A stretch of DNA of 34,339 nt from Salinarchaeum sp. (GTDB taxonomy: Archaea; Halobacteriota; Halobacteria; Halobacteriales; SKNY01). Of the stretch, positions 6,839 through 14,647 are shown piece after piece; positions within the stretch are counted from its first letter, which is position 1, and every line of letters begins with the position of its first letter. The DNA lies in assembly GCA_007123105.1 (NCBI GenBank), contig SKNY01000102.1:1-34339 (forward strand), given 5' to 3'. The notes beneath the pieces were generated by a model. That model did not search any database, was not told the DNA's origin, and worked only from the letters and a program-made list of their open reading frames with translations. The translations under genes were made by a program, and so were the position numbers.

Positions 6839-7771
6839 TTATTCGTCCACGACGACGGCCTCGATCGACGGCGATTCGTAGTCAGCGTGGTCGTCGTGCC
6901 ACAGCTGGAACACCACTTCCGTCTCACCGACGGATTCTCCGATCAGGTGGACGTGGTCACCGTGGAAGTCGAAGTCGACGACGTCCTCCTCGGCGCCGTC
7001 GGCAACCCGAGCTCTGAACTCGTATTCTTCATCGGAGCCGATCGAAATTTCGTCGCCATGGTCGTCGATGAACCGCGCACCGAGGGAGACGTGATCGTCG
7101 ACCGGGATCTCGGGCAGTTCTCCGTGCCAGTGATCACCGTGTACGTCGGCGACGACCTCGTCGGTGCTCCGGTCGATAATCTCGAGTTCATCGACGTGGA
7201 CATCCTCGTGCTCGTGATCATCATGGTCGTGGTCGTCCTCGACGACCTGAGCCGTGATCTCCGGAGTTTCGTAGTCGGCGTGGTCGTCGTGCCACAGCTG
7301 GAAGACGACATCAGTGATTCCCTCCGCTTCACCGATGATATGGACGTGGTCGCCGTGATAGTCGAAATCGACGACGTCTTCAGCTGCCCCATCTGCGACA
7401 CGCACTCGAAGTTCGAACTCTTCGTCGCTTCCGAGCGGAATTTCGTCACCGTGATCGTCCTCGACGTAGGCTCCTAGGGAGATGTGGTGGCCTTCTTCAA
7501 CGTGTGGAAGCTCTCCGTGCCAGTGATCTCCGTGCACGTATGCCGCTACATCGTCGTGATCACGATCGATAATCTCGAACTCGGCAATCTCGAGGTGATC
7601 ATGGTCATGATCGTCGTGGTCATCGTCATGGTCGTGATCATCATGATCGTCATCGTCATGATCGTCATCAGTATCGCCTGGTTCCTCATCATCGCCGAGA
7701 CATCCAGCCAGTGCCGTGAGAGCGAGCACTCCAGCACCGCCCATAATTAGTTCGCGTCGAGTTCGGACCAT
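6839..7771 (-). CDS. His/Asp-rich lipoprotein with two tandem HGDHWHG domains
   Basis: From the ATG at 7769-7771 this is a 310-residue secreted lipoprotein with RTRREL, a hydrophobic stretch and the lipobox LAGC (Cys24). A His/Asp linker (residues 34-59, almost only D and H) follows. Then come two homologous domains at about 60-178 and 192-309, each with IIDR, HGDHWHGELP, SLGA, HGDEI, FHGDHVH or YHGDHVH, and VFQLWHDDHADYE. A second His/Asp linker (about 179-191) separates them. The same domain is inserted in ZnuA encoded directly downstream. The open frame continues upstream to 7978, but that part lacks these features. The protein is first in the operon and probably binds zinc outside the membrane for hand-over to ZnuA. 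This role is inferred from composition and position. Confidence 0.85.
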   Translation of the reverse strand: MVRTRRELIMGGAGVLALTALAGCLGDDEEPGDTDDDHDDDDHDDHDHDDDHDDHDHDHLEIAEFEIIDRDHDDVAAYVHGDHWHGELPHVEEGHHISLGAYVEDDHGDEIPLGSDEEFELRVRVADGAAEDVVDFDYHGDHVHIIGEAEGITDVVFQLWHDDHADYETPEITAQVVEDDHDHDDHEHEDVHVDELEIIDRSTDEVVADVHGDHWHGELPEIPVDDHVSLGARFIDDHGDEISIGSDEEYEFRARVADGAEEDVVDFDFHGDHVHLIGESVGETEVVFQLWHDDHADYESPSIEAVVVDE

Positions 7772-7792
7772 ACTCGCGGATTGGGGCGTTAC

Positions 7793-7828
7793 ACTAAAAG
7801 AATTATTATTTATGACCTCAATTTTAGT
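7793..7828. promoter_or_regulatory. Promoter region of the zinc-uptake operon with inverted repeat
   Basis: ACTAAAA (7793-7799) and TTTTAGT (7822-7828) form a perfect 7-bp inverted repeat around a 22-bp AT-rich core. On the minus strand this core contains CATAAATAATAATTC, a good TATA-like element. The repeat starts 22 bp upstream of the lipoprotein start codon. Its symmetry around the core promoter fits an operator for a metal-dependent repressor. Which protein binds is unknown. The SirR/DtxR or NikR type would be obvious candidates. Confidence 0.45.
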
Positions 7829-8363
7829 AACTATACGTATTTGAGATGGGCATGTTAATAATCTCGTGCCAACTCGCCTCTCCATATCGGGTGGTGTTTT
7901 TGCGTGATTGCTACAACCTGGAGATACCCTTGTTCGAATGTTGGCGAAAAAAGGGACAACCAGTCGGCGCCAACACACATTAGAAGGGGCTCGTAAGATG
8001 TGGCGATGGAGTTCGAGTTGTTCCAGAAGATGTGTGGAAATCGACTTTTAAATTCCACAGGTCCACGATTCTTCCAGCGGGTATACGATCACGATGACCC
8101 ACCGACGCCAGTTGGCTCGAAGAAATCGTACAAGACGATGTCGGGTACGTCTCGACAGTGATCGAGCGCGGGTGAAGGAATGTTTCCCCACCGTATCCTC
8201 TTCATCGACACTCATCGAGGGAACGAAACGCGCCTTCGCTGGCACAAATCCACGCGTCTGTCCGCTGTGGGGCCACGACGGTGCGTCCATATCCTAAAGC
8301 CGCTCAATCCTTGGGTGTATTAAGAGCCGCTATGTAGTAGAGGAAACAATGTCAGAAATCGAA
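7829..8363. other. Long non-coding or decayed stretch
   Basis: About 530 bp hold no intact gene. Short protein-like fragments occur in shifting frames. One reads WLEEIVQDDVGYVSTVIERG on the plus strand before a TGA near 8170. Neither strand gives a family I recognise. The composition is lower in GC than the neighbouring operons. I see no tRNA, CRISPR repeat or clear insertion-sequence ends. Confidence 0.4.
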
Positions 8364-8900
8364 TTAATTCGTCGTGGCTTCGACCAATGCTTGGCCACCA
8401 ACGTTCTGCTCGGCGATTCCTCCCAGATCGGGCGTCTCGTCACGCTGCTCCAGGAACGCTTCACAGTACTCTGAGTGAATTTCGGAGCGTTTCGTGATCA
8501 CCTGGTCCTCCATCAACATCGGGGTCAGAAGCGTAAGATCAAGGCCGGTATCAACCGTTGTAAGCACATGGTGCTCCGATCCGGCCACATGTGCATCGGC
8601 TTAGGAACTAGTCCTGGACCGTAGCGTACATCGCTTATCTTGGCTGACGCGGGGTTGTACTTGCTGAAGTGGACCAGAATTCATTCCTCGAGATTTGAAC
8701 CGCATCACACGGATGCGCGGTAGGTGGTCCGTCCGCGGGCCCATCACCGCTCTGGAACACATCTTCGACCATACGTGACGGGCGAACTGCATCGAAGTGA
8801 AACGTCGATACATTCGGCCTCCATTGCCTTGTAGAAGGACCCTGGATCCCTGCACGACTGCACCCTCCACTTGTTGTACTCCTTGAGGATGGGAAAGTAC
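8364..8900 (-). pseudogene. Decayed unidentified coding sequence
   Basis: The minus strand shows protein-like stretches that jump between frames. YFPILKEYNKW and DPGSFYKAMEAE occur near 8900-8820, VHFSKYNPASAKISDVRYGP near 8680-8620, and an open segment of about 78 codons containing AGSEHHVLTTVDTGLDL and GGIAEQNVGGQALVEATT runs to a TAA at 8364. Stops and frame changes separate them, with a TAA directly before the last segment. This pattern suggests one ancestral gene broken by frameshifts, ending just downstream of ilvE. I do not recognise the family. The last segment could still be expressed as a small protein from GTG at 8588, but no promoter supports that. Confidence 0.4.
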
Positions 8901-8908
8901 CGGTGAAG

Positions 8909-9838
8909 TTAGACGTAGTGGAACCAATCGCGATACCGATCGGGCGGCGCTTCCAACATCTCGAAAAACTGGGTCTGGATCTCGTCGGTGACCGGTCCCT
9001 TCGTTCCTTCACCGATCGAACGATCGTCGACCGTGCGGATCGGCGTGACTTCGGCGGCCGTACCAGTAAAGAAGAGTTCGTCAGCGGCGTACAGCTCCCC
9101 ACGCGAGATCGTTGCCTGATCGTAGACGGAATACCCGAGATCGCGGGCGAGTTCGATTACTGACCGACGGGTAATCCCGTCGAGAATCGACTCGGCGAGG
9201 CCGGTCGTATAGATCTCGCCATCCCGAACGAGAAACAGGTTCTCGCCGGGGCCTTCGGCGACGTTACCTTCCTGATTCAGGACGATCGCCTCGAGATAGC
9301 CGTTGCCCCGTGCCTCAAGCGATGCGAGTACACTGTTGACGTACGCACCCGTGGTCTTGGCGTTCGTCGGGATCTGATCCGACCCGTACTTCCGCCAGGA
9401 CGAGATCGCGACGTCAGCCCCCTCCTGGATGGCCTCCTCACCGAGATACTCACCCCACGGCCAGACCGCGATGGCTACCTGCACCGGACAATCCGACGGA
9501 TTGAGCCCGAGCATCCCGTACCCGTAGAACGCGATCGGCCGGATGTAACACGAGGGCAACTCCTCGGTGCGGATCAACGTCGTCGTCGCATCCGTCAACG
9601 TCTCGCGGTCGAACGGAATCTCCATGTCGTAGACGTCCGCGGATTGATAGAGTCGATCGAGGTGGGCATCCCAGCGAAAGATCGCCGGTCCGTCGTCGGT
9701 CTCGTAACACCGGACGCCCTCGAACACGCCGGTCCCGTAGTGCAATCCGTGGGTGAGTACGTGCACCGAGGCGTCCGCCCAGTCGACGAACTCCCCGTCT
9801 AGCCAGATCGTTCCCACGTCCATCTCCTCGAAACCCAT
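8909..9838 (-). CDS. ilvE: Branched-chain amino acid aminotransferase
   Basis: This 309-residue class IV PLP enzyme transfers amino groups between glutamate and the 2-keto acids of Leu, Ile and Val. Family features are the N-terminal LTHGLHYGTGVFEG, the PLP lysine in TNAKTTGAYVNS (about residue 160), EGPGENLF, and the C-terminal FFTGTAAEVTPI that contacts the cofactor phosphate. Length and start agree with archaeal IlvE. It is monocistronic or follows the riboflavin genes at 48 bp on the same strand. D-amino acid aminotransferase is in the same fold class, but the motif set favours IlvE. Confidence 0.95.
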   Translation of the reverse strand: MGFEEMDVGTIWLDGEFVDWADASVHVLTHGLHYGTGVFEGVRCYETDDGPAIFRWDAHLDRLYQSADVYDMEIPFDRETLTDATTTLIRTEELPSCYIRPIAFYGYGMLGLNPSDCPVQVAIAVWPWGEYLGEEAIQEGADVAISSWRKYGSDQIPTNAKTTGAYVNSVLASLEARGNGYLEAIVLNQEGNVAEGPGENLFLVRDGEIYTTGLAESILDGITRRSVIELARDLGYSVYDQATISRGELYAADELFFTGTAAEVTPIRTVDDRSIGEGTKGPVTDEIQTQFFEMLEAPPDRYRDWFHYV

Positions 9839-9886
9839 GGCAGAAGCTCCGAAAGCCTCCCTCTTGAGTGTACCAGATTCGATCGT

Positions 9887-10546
9887 TCAGAATTCGAGGG
9901 CGTGCAGGGCCGTAGCCTCCAGATACGGCCAACCGTGGCGACGAGCATACGCCCGGGCGTCGGCGGGCGAGAGCGCTTTTCCCGACTCGTCATCGAGCAT
10001 CTCGCAGAGCGCCACGGCCGGGGGGACCGCTGCCGCGCGGGCGAGCGCGAGCCCGAGTTCGGTGTGGCCCTCCCGTTCGGTGAGGAGACCAGGTGCCGCC
10101 CGGAGGAGGTGGACGTGGCCGGGTGCCCGGAACGTCTCCGCGAACGCCGTCTCGTCGGGGGCCGCAGCCGCCTCCCCGAGCGCTGAGATCGTCCGCGCGC
10201 GATCACGATCGGTGATGCCGGTGCGGGTTTCGCGGTGGTTGACGCTGATGGAGAAGGACGCCCGGTCGTCGTAGGCAACGTCGTGGCCATCGGCTGCCGG
10301 GTGGTCCAAGACGGTGTGTAAAAACGGCAACTCGAATGCCCCGGCGACGTCGTCGGGGAACGCCACGCAGATGAGTCCGCCGGCGTCGTTGCGCATCCGG
10401 GCGACCGCCTGCGGGGTCACGGCGGTGGCGGGAAACATGAGATCGGTCTCGCCCTCTCGGTCCTCGTCGTCGTGAATCAGCACGGGACCACCGGATCCGA
10501 AGTGCTCGACCGCCGCGGGCAGCGTTGCCGGCACCGCACGGCTCAT
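9887..10546 (-). CDS. ribB: 3,4-dihydroxy-2-butanone 4-phosphate synthase
   Basis: This 219-residue enzyme converts ribulose 5-phosphate to 3,4-dihydroxy-2-butanone 4-phosphate plus formate, the four-carbon precursor of riboflavin. The acidic active-site loop DDEDREGETD lies at about residues 26-35. FRAPGHVHLL and REGHTELG supply the other conserved residues, including the catalytic His. The protein is single-domain, without the RibA GTP cyclohydrolase II fusion common in bacteria. Its start overlaps the stop of rbkR by 4 bp, so the two genes are probably translationally coupled and co-regulated. Confidence 0.95.
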   Translation of the reverse strand: MSRAVPATLPAAVEHFGSGGPVLIHDDEDREGETDLMFPATAVTPQAVARMRNDAGGLICVAFPDDVAGAFELPFLHTVLDHPAADGHDVAYDDRASFSISVNHRETRTGITDRDRARTISALGEAAAAPDETAFAETFRAPGHVHLLRAAPGLLTEREGHTELGLALARAAAVPPAVALCEMLDDESGKALSPADARAYARRHGWPYLEATALHALEF

Positions 10547-11250
10547 GAGTCGGCCCCCGCAATCGCGATGGCAATCCGATCGCCGTCCGCAAGCGAGAGG
10601 ACATCCCGTAACTTCTCGGGGGCGATGAGCTCGAGATTGTCCTCGTCGTGGTGGGTCCGTTCTGGGACGATCACGTGGGCGGTGTCGTACTGTTCACCAC
10701 TGGTGGATTCGACGGTCGCCGGGTAACACGAGGCAGGACCGTAGGTGCGGTTTTCGTCCTCCCAGTCGTCGATGAGGATCGGATCGAGCGTGTCGAGCTG
10801 TGCCCGGCGACGGATGCTGTCCCGCTCGAGGGTCAGATTGAGGGTCCCTGGAAACGGTTCGTAGCCGAGCCGGTCGACGAACTGAGTCGCGTATCCCGAA
10901 AGCGTGATGTAGTGTTTTCCCTCGCCCATCCCCCCAGTAACCTCGCCATGGAGTTCGACCGTCTCCGCGTCCTCGAAGATCCGGCGGTAGCGCTCGTATT
11001 CGGTTCGCAACACTCGACGACCATCCTCCGTGATGGTCACCCACTGACCGTCCGAGGCGAGCTCTCGTGTCACGTACGCGTGATCCTCGAGCAGTTGCAG
11101 TCGCCGCGAGATCGTCTGGTTCGAAACGTCGAGCCTGTCGGCGAGCCCGGCACAGGAAACCTTCACCGGAGCGTCGAGCGCCCCCGCACGGGCAAGCGTC
11201 CGCATCGTCGCGATCGCGTCCTGCCCGACCGCGGGCGTCGCACTGGCCAT
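10543..11250 (-). CDS. rbkR: CTP-dependent riboflavin kinase with N-terminal winged-helix regulator domain
   Basis: This 235-residue bifunctional protein has two parts. Residues 1 to about 90 form a winged helix (ADRLDVSNQTISRRLQLLED as recognition segment) and the rest is the archaeal CTP-dependent riboflavin kinase domain (GGMGEGKHYITL, FPGTLNL). The kinase makes FMN from riboflavin using CTP rather than ATP. In the archaeal RbkR family the N-terminal domain represses riboflavin genes and FMN acts as effector (established for other archaea). The operon with ribB and a palindrome just upstream fit that scheme. Confidence 0.93.
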   Translation of the reverse strand: MASATPAVGQDAIATMRTLARAGALDAPVKVSCAGLADRLDVSNQTISRRLQLLEDHAYVTRELASDGQWVTITEDGRRVLRTEYERYRRIFEDAETVELHGEVTGGMGEGKHYITLSGYATQFVDRLGYEPFPGTLNLTLERDSIRRRAQLDTLDPILIDDWEDENRTYGPASCYPATVESTSGEQYDTAHVIVPERTHHDEDNLELIAPEKLRDVLSLADGDRIAIAIAGADS

Positions 11251-11281
11251 ACCCCGAGTACCATATCACCTGTGTTAAGCG

Positions 11282-11295
11282 TACCGGACCCGGTA
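11282..11295. promoter_or_regulatory. Palindrome upstream of rbkR, candidate RbkR operator
   Basis: TACCGG, AC, CCGGTA form a perfect 6-2-6 palindrome centred 38 bp before the rbkR start codon and inside the 73-bp gap to the taw1 stop. It lies near the expected core promoter of the rbkR-ribB operon. RbkR proteins are known autoregulators, so this is a reasonable operator candidate. The motif match to characterised RbkR sites was not tested. Confidence 0.4.
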
Positions 11296-11323
11296 TGCAT
11301 CACGCTTTCGTGATGGCTTCGTG

Positions 11324-12280
11324 CTATTCCCAAAAGGAACTATCGAGCGCAAGTTTGGGAATCCAGGTGTCGTCTGTGGTGGCCAACAGTGCCACACGAG
11401 AAGCAGGAACGTCTTTTAGGGTTTGGTGTTCCGGCATATGTTCTTGGACTGCACGGGCAAACGCGACGACGTCGTCGTGACTCGGCATGTTCTCGCGATC
11501 GAGTCGCCCCCGGGAATGTCCGACGTGCATGTACGCTTTGAGCTCGACGAAATCCGGATCGGCCCGCTCGTAGAGTGTCGCATACCAATCCGGATCGGTC
11601 ATGTTCCACCCGTCGACGAGCGTCGTGCGGAGCACGGTGCGCGTCCGTTCTTTCGCCGCGAGGACATCGAGCGTGTCGATCAACTGCGCCCAGGCAGCAG
11701 GATCGACCGGCCGGACGACGTCATCGAACGTCTTCCGGTTGGGGGCGTCGACGCTGACGTACAGTTGAGTCGGATTGCATCGGTCCAACATCTCCGGGTT
11801 GGTGCCGTTACTCACGAGAAACGTCGTGATGTCTCGGTCGTGGAAGGCGTCAATGAGTTCCGGCAGGTACGGATACAACGTGGGTTCGCCGTCGAGGCTG
11901 ATCGCAACGTGTCGAGGTTCCATTGCCTCCTCAAACCGCTCGCGCGGAACCTCGTCATTGCCACCGAATCCCGAGAGTAGCGTGCGCTGGAGTTCAATGC
12001 TCGCGTCGACGACTGCCTCCGGGTCGTCCCACTCGACCTCGTCGAGTTCGTATGCGTGCCCGCGATGATCCCGCCAGCAGAACACACACCGCTCGTTACA
12101 TCTGACGACCGGCGTCATCTGGATACAGCGGTGTGATTGGATGCCATAGAAGACGTTTTTATAACACCGGCCCTCGCCCCGGAGCGCGTTTGCGGTCCAT
12201 CCACAGGTCTGGGCGGCCGTATGCCGGACGCTGTGGTAGTCCGGCTCGTCGACCTGCTTGGGGCCGTCCTCAACGCTCAT
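11324..12280 (-). CDS. taw1: tRNA 4-demethylwyosine synthase, radical SAM enzyme
   Basis: This archaeal TYW1/Taw1 enzyme condenses N1-methylguanosine at position 37 of tRNA-Phe with pyruvate carbons to give 4-demethylwyosine. Counting from the longer ATG at 12301, the radical SAM cluster motif is C68-x3-C72-x2-C75 (CNERCVFC). A second cluster is supplied by C33, C46 and C59, with the 13-residue spacing known from Methanocaldococcus Taw1. I chose the ATG at 12278-12280 (MSVEDGPKQV) because a TATA-like element on the minus strand at 12305-12309 lies about 26 nt upstream and because the N-terminus then resembles haloarchaeal relatives. The length from that start is 318 residues. Confidence 0.95.
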   Translation of the reverse strand: MSVEDGPKQVDEPDYHSVRHTAAQTCGWTANALRGEGRCYKNVFYGIQSHRCIQMTPVVRCNERCVFCWRDHRGHAYELDEVEWDDPEAVVDASIELQRTLLSGFGGNDEVPRERFEEAMEPRHVAISLDGEPTLYPYLPELIDAFHDRDITTFLVSNGTNPEMLDRCNPTQLYVSVDAPNRKTFDDVVRPVDPAAWAQLIDTLDVLAAKERTRTVLRTTLVDGWNMTDPDWYATLYERADPDFVELKAYMHVGHSRGRLDRENMPSHDDVVAFARAVQEHMPEHQTLKDVPASRVALLATTDDTWIPKLALDSSFWE

Positions 12281-12303
12281 GGCAGCCCTAGCCGCATGCA
12301 TGG

Positions 12304-12310
12304 GTATAAC
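12304..12310 (-). promoter_or_regulatory. TATA element of taw1
   Basis: Read on the minus strand, GTTATAC lies 24-30 nt before the ATG at 12280. This is the spacing of a leaderless haloarchaeal transcript and supports the shorter taw1 start. Confidence 0.5.
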
Positions 12311-12375
12311 ACCGGCGGTCGGGCGCGACCGGTCCCAACGGAAGCTTTACCGCCAGTCGCCGTCGCTCAACGTGC

Positions 12376-13158
12376 ATGTCGGCATTGGATGGGAAAACGG
12401 CGGTCGTCACCGGTGGCTCGAAGGGCATCGGTCGGGCGATTGCCGCGTCGTTTGCAGCACAGGGCGCCGCAGTTGTCGTCACATCTCGATCGGCCGACCG
12501 CGCAAAGGACGCGGCGGCGGAGATTCAGGACGAGGGAGGTGAAGCGATCGGTCGGGCGGCCGACGTTGCCGATTACGACGCAATGGAACAACTCATTGCG
12601 GCCACGGTCACGGAGTATGGACGGCTCGACGTGATGGTCAACAACGCCGGCATGACGGTGATCGAGCCGGCGACGACGTTCGATCCGGATGACTGGCGTC
12701 GCGTCATCGACGTCGACCTCACGGGGGTGTTTTTCGGCAGTCAACTCGCCGCCCGCCAGATGATCGACCAGGGGAACGGCGGTGCCATCCTCAATATCTC
12801 CTCGATGATGGGCAAGATGGGCTTGGCTCGCCGTGCTGCCTACTGTGCCGCCAAGGGGGGTGTCGACAATCTCACGCGAACGCTCGCGGTCGAATGGGCG
12901 CCCTACGACATCTCCGTAAACGCACTTGCCCCGGGATACATCCACACCGACATCACCGACCAAACCCAGGATTCGGCCGGGTATACTGAGGATGACATCC
13001 GCAAACGGACGCCGATGGAGCGGTTCGGCACCCCCGAGGAGATGGCGGAATGTGCGACGTTTCTCGTCTCGGGCACCAATTTCGTGACCGGGGAGGTACT
13101 CACCGCCGACGGTGGCTGGACCGCCGACGCGTGGCGATACGAGGAGGACCGCCGATGA
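12376..13158 (+). CDS. Short-chain dehydrogenase/reductase, sugar or sugar-acid type
   Basis: This 260-residue classical SDR has the nucleotide motif TGGSKGIG (residues 12-19), NNAG (89-92), the catalytic Ser around 142-143, and Tyr156 and Lys160 in YCAAK. It oxidises or reduces a hydroxyl group using NAD(P). Sequence style is that of gluconate 5-dehydrogenase, L-fucose or L-rhamnose dehydrogenase and 2-keto-3-deoxy-sugar-acid dehydrogenases. Its stop overlaps the next gene's start as ATGA (13155-13158), tying it to the UxaA-type dehydratase genes. A CTTTACC sequence about 26 nt before the start may be the TATA box of the island's first operon. The exact substrate is not readable from sequence. 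Confidence 0.88.
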   Translation: MSALDGKTAVVTGGSKGIGRAIAASFAAQGAAVVVTSRSADRAKDAAAEIQDEGGEAIGRAADVADYDAMEQLIAATVTEYGRLDVMVNNAGMTVIEPATTFDPDDWRRVIDVDLTGVFFGSQLAARQMIDQGNGGAILNISSMMGKMGLARRAAYCAAKGGVDNLTRTLAVEWAPYDISVNALAPGYIHTDITDQTQDSAGYTEDDIRKRTPMERFGTPEEMAECATFLVSGTNFVTGEVLTADGGWTADAWRYEEDRR

Positions 13159-14348
13159 GCGAGTCCACCTTCGACGGATACCACCGGCCGGACGGGCGAA
13201 TCGGCATCCGAAATTACGTCGCGGTGGTGCCAATGTCTGCGACGGCGAGCCCCATCGCCAAACGACTGGCGGCCGATGCAGAGCACATGGTCCGTGCGAC
13301 ACCCCATCAACTGCCATTACACCCGCCAACGCCAGCCCGCGAACAGCTCGAACGGGTCCTCGTCGGGATCGCACACAATCCCAACGTCGCTGGCACGTTA
13401 TTCGTCGGCCTCGGCACGGAATCTACCGCGATCGAGGAGCTGGCAGATCGAGCGGCACGCGCGGGAAAACCCGTCGAAACCATGACGATTCACGACGCCG
13501 GGGGCGTGTCCGGTGCGATCGAATCGGGGAGCGATCACATTGTCTCACTCGTCGACGATGCCCGCGATGCGACCCGATCGCCGGCGTCGATGGAATCGCT
13601 CATCGTTGGGCTCGAGTGTGGGGGCAGTGACGCCACCAGCGGGCTCGCCTCGAACCCGGTCGTGGGGCGAGCCTGCGATCGACTCGTCGCGGCGGGCGGC
13701 ACCGGCGTGATCAGTGAGACCCCCGAGTTCATCGGTGCCGAACACATCCTTGCCGATCGATGTGCCGACGACGCGGTGCGCGACCGATTACTCGCGTGCG
13801 TCGACCGCCGGGAACGGATGGCCGATCTGATGGGGGTGGACTTTCGCGGGGCCCAACCCTCGCCCGGCAATCAGGAGGGTGGTCTAACCACCATCGAGGA
13901 AAAAAGTCTCGGTGCGATCGCAAAAGGTGGCACCACGCCGCTCCAGGACGTGATTGCGTACGGGAAGTCCTTGCCCGTCGGCGGCGGGTTCGTGGTCATG
14001 GACACGCCCGGATACGACGTCGAAAGCGTCTCCGGGAAGGTCGCGGGCGGGGCCCAACTCGTGATCTTCACGACCGGTCGCGGTTCGACCACCGGGAATC
14101 CGATCGCGCCGGTCATCAAAGTGACCGGCAACCCGGAAACGGCGGCCCGCATGGCAGATAACATGGACGTCGACGCCTCGGGTGTCGTCGCCGGCGAGCG
14201 CATTGACGACATCGGCGATGATCTGTTCGAGACGATACGGGCGGTCGCGGACGGCCAGCCAACGGCGGCTGAGCGGTTCGGCATGGCAGAGTTCGCGATC
14301 AACGACATCCCACCGAACGAGATCGCGTCGATGGGGGCACCAGAATGA
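13155..14348 (+). CDS. UxaA/GarD-superfamily dehydratase, large subunit 1 (C-terminal motifs intact)
   Basis: This 397-residue protein is homologous to the large part of altronate (UxaA) and galactarate (GarD) dehydratases. It starts with RPDGRIGIRNY (residues 11-21). The second half is well conserved: CGGSDATSG (155-163), the block SETPE (188-191 and beyond), PSPGN (235-239), GGLTTIEEKSLGAIAKGG (242-259) and FTTGRGS. The first-half cysteine motifs are gone: the TxxC, H-x-x-GC and LGCE positions read MSAT, HQLP and LGTE. The gene overlaps both neighbours by 4 bp (ATGA). The real start is the ATG at 13155, not the longer open frame. It probably works together with the SAF subunit and large subunit 2. 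Confidence 0.88.
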   Translation: MSESTFDGYHRPDGRIGIRNYVAVVPMSATASPIAKRLAADAEHMVRATPHQLPLHPPTPAREQLERVLVGIAHNPNVAGTLFVGLGTESTAIEELADRAARAGKPVETMTIHDAGGVSGAIESGSDHIVSLVDDARDATRSPASMESLIVGLECGGSDATSGLASNPVVGRACDRLVAAGGTGVISETPEFIGAEHILADRCADDAVRDRLLACVDRRERMADLMGVDFRGAQPSPGNQEGGLTTIEEKSLGAIAKGGTTPLQDVIAYGKSLPVGGGFVVMDTPGYDVESVSGKVAGGAQLVIFTTGRGSTTGNPIAPVIKVTGNPETAARMADNMDVDASGVVAGERIDDIGDDLFETIRAVADGQPTAAERFGMAEFAINDIPPNEIASMGAPE

Positions 14349-14647
14349 AAGGCACGACCCTCGAAGACGCGGCAATTGTCATGACGCCGGAGGACACCGT
14401 CGGCACTGCGATCACTGACCTCGTCGCAGATCGGACGCTCACACTCAGGGACGACCACGCGGTCACGCTCACCGAGCCGATCCAGTTCGGCCACAAATTC
14501 GCACTCGTCGGCCACGAGCCCGACGACGAAGTCGTCAAATACGGGGCAGTAATTGGACGGGCGACCACCACAATTCGGCCCGGCGATTGGGTTCACACCC
14601 ACAACGTGGAGAGTATTCGGGGCCAACCGGCGGAGGACCGGCCATGA
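14345..14647 (+). CDS. UxaA N-terminal (SAF) domain protein, small subunit
   Basis: This 100-residue stand-alone SAF domain corresponds to the N-terminal domain of UxaA/GarD. The family pattern is visible in QFGHKFALVGHE, VVKYGAVIGRATT and GDWVHTHNVES. In E. coli UxaA this domain is fused to the large part, while in many archaea and Bacillus-type systems it is separate. It carries conserved His residues (H in GHKFAL and the HTHN motif) near the active site of related enzymes. The gene is sandwiched between the two large-subunit paralogs with 4-bp ATGA overlaps on both sides, strong evidence for stoichiometric co-translation. Confidence 0.9.
   Translation: MKGTTLEDAAIVMTPEDTVGTAITDLVADRTLTLRDDHAVTLTEPIQFGHKFALVGHEPDDEVVKYGAVIGRATTTIRPGDWVHTHNVESIRGQPAEDRP

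Noticed and set aside
5744-7477. 577-codon open frame on the plus strand rich in Val and Asp
   Set aside because: It lies antisense to the ZnuA-like gene and the His-rich lipoprotein gene. Its composition mirrors their Asp/His codons, and it has no domain or start signal.
3303-7981. GCCAACACACAT occurs near 3303 and again near 7970, flanking the zinc operon as a possible direct repeat of an insertion
   Set aside because: A 12-base match is expected many times by chance in a window of this size, and no other sign of insertion ends is seen.
12367-13374. 335-codon open frame on the minus strand
   Set aside because: It is antisense to the SDR gene, which has every catalytic motif. The product is Arg-rich without recognisable domains.
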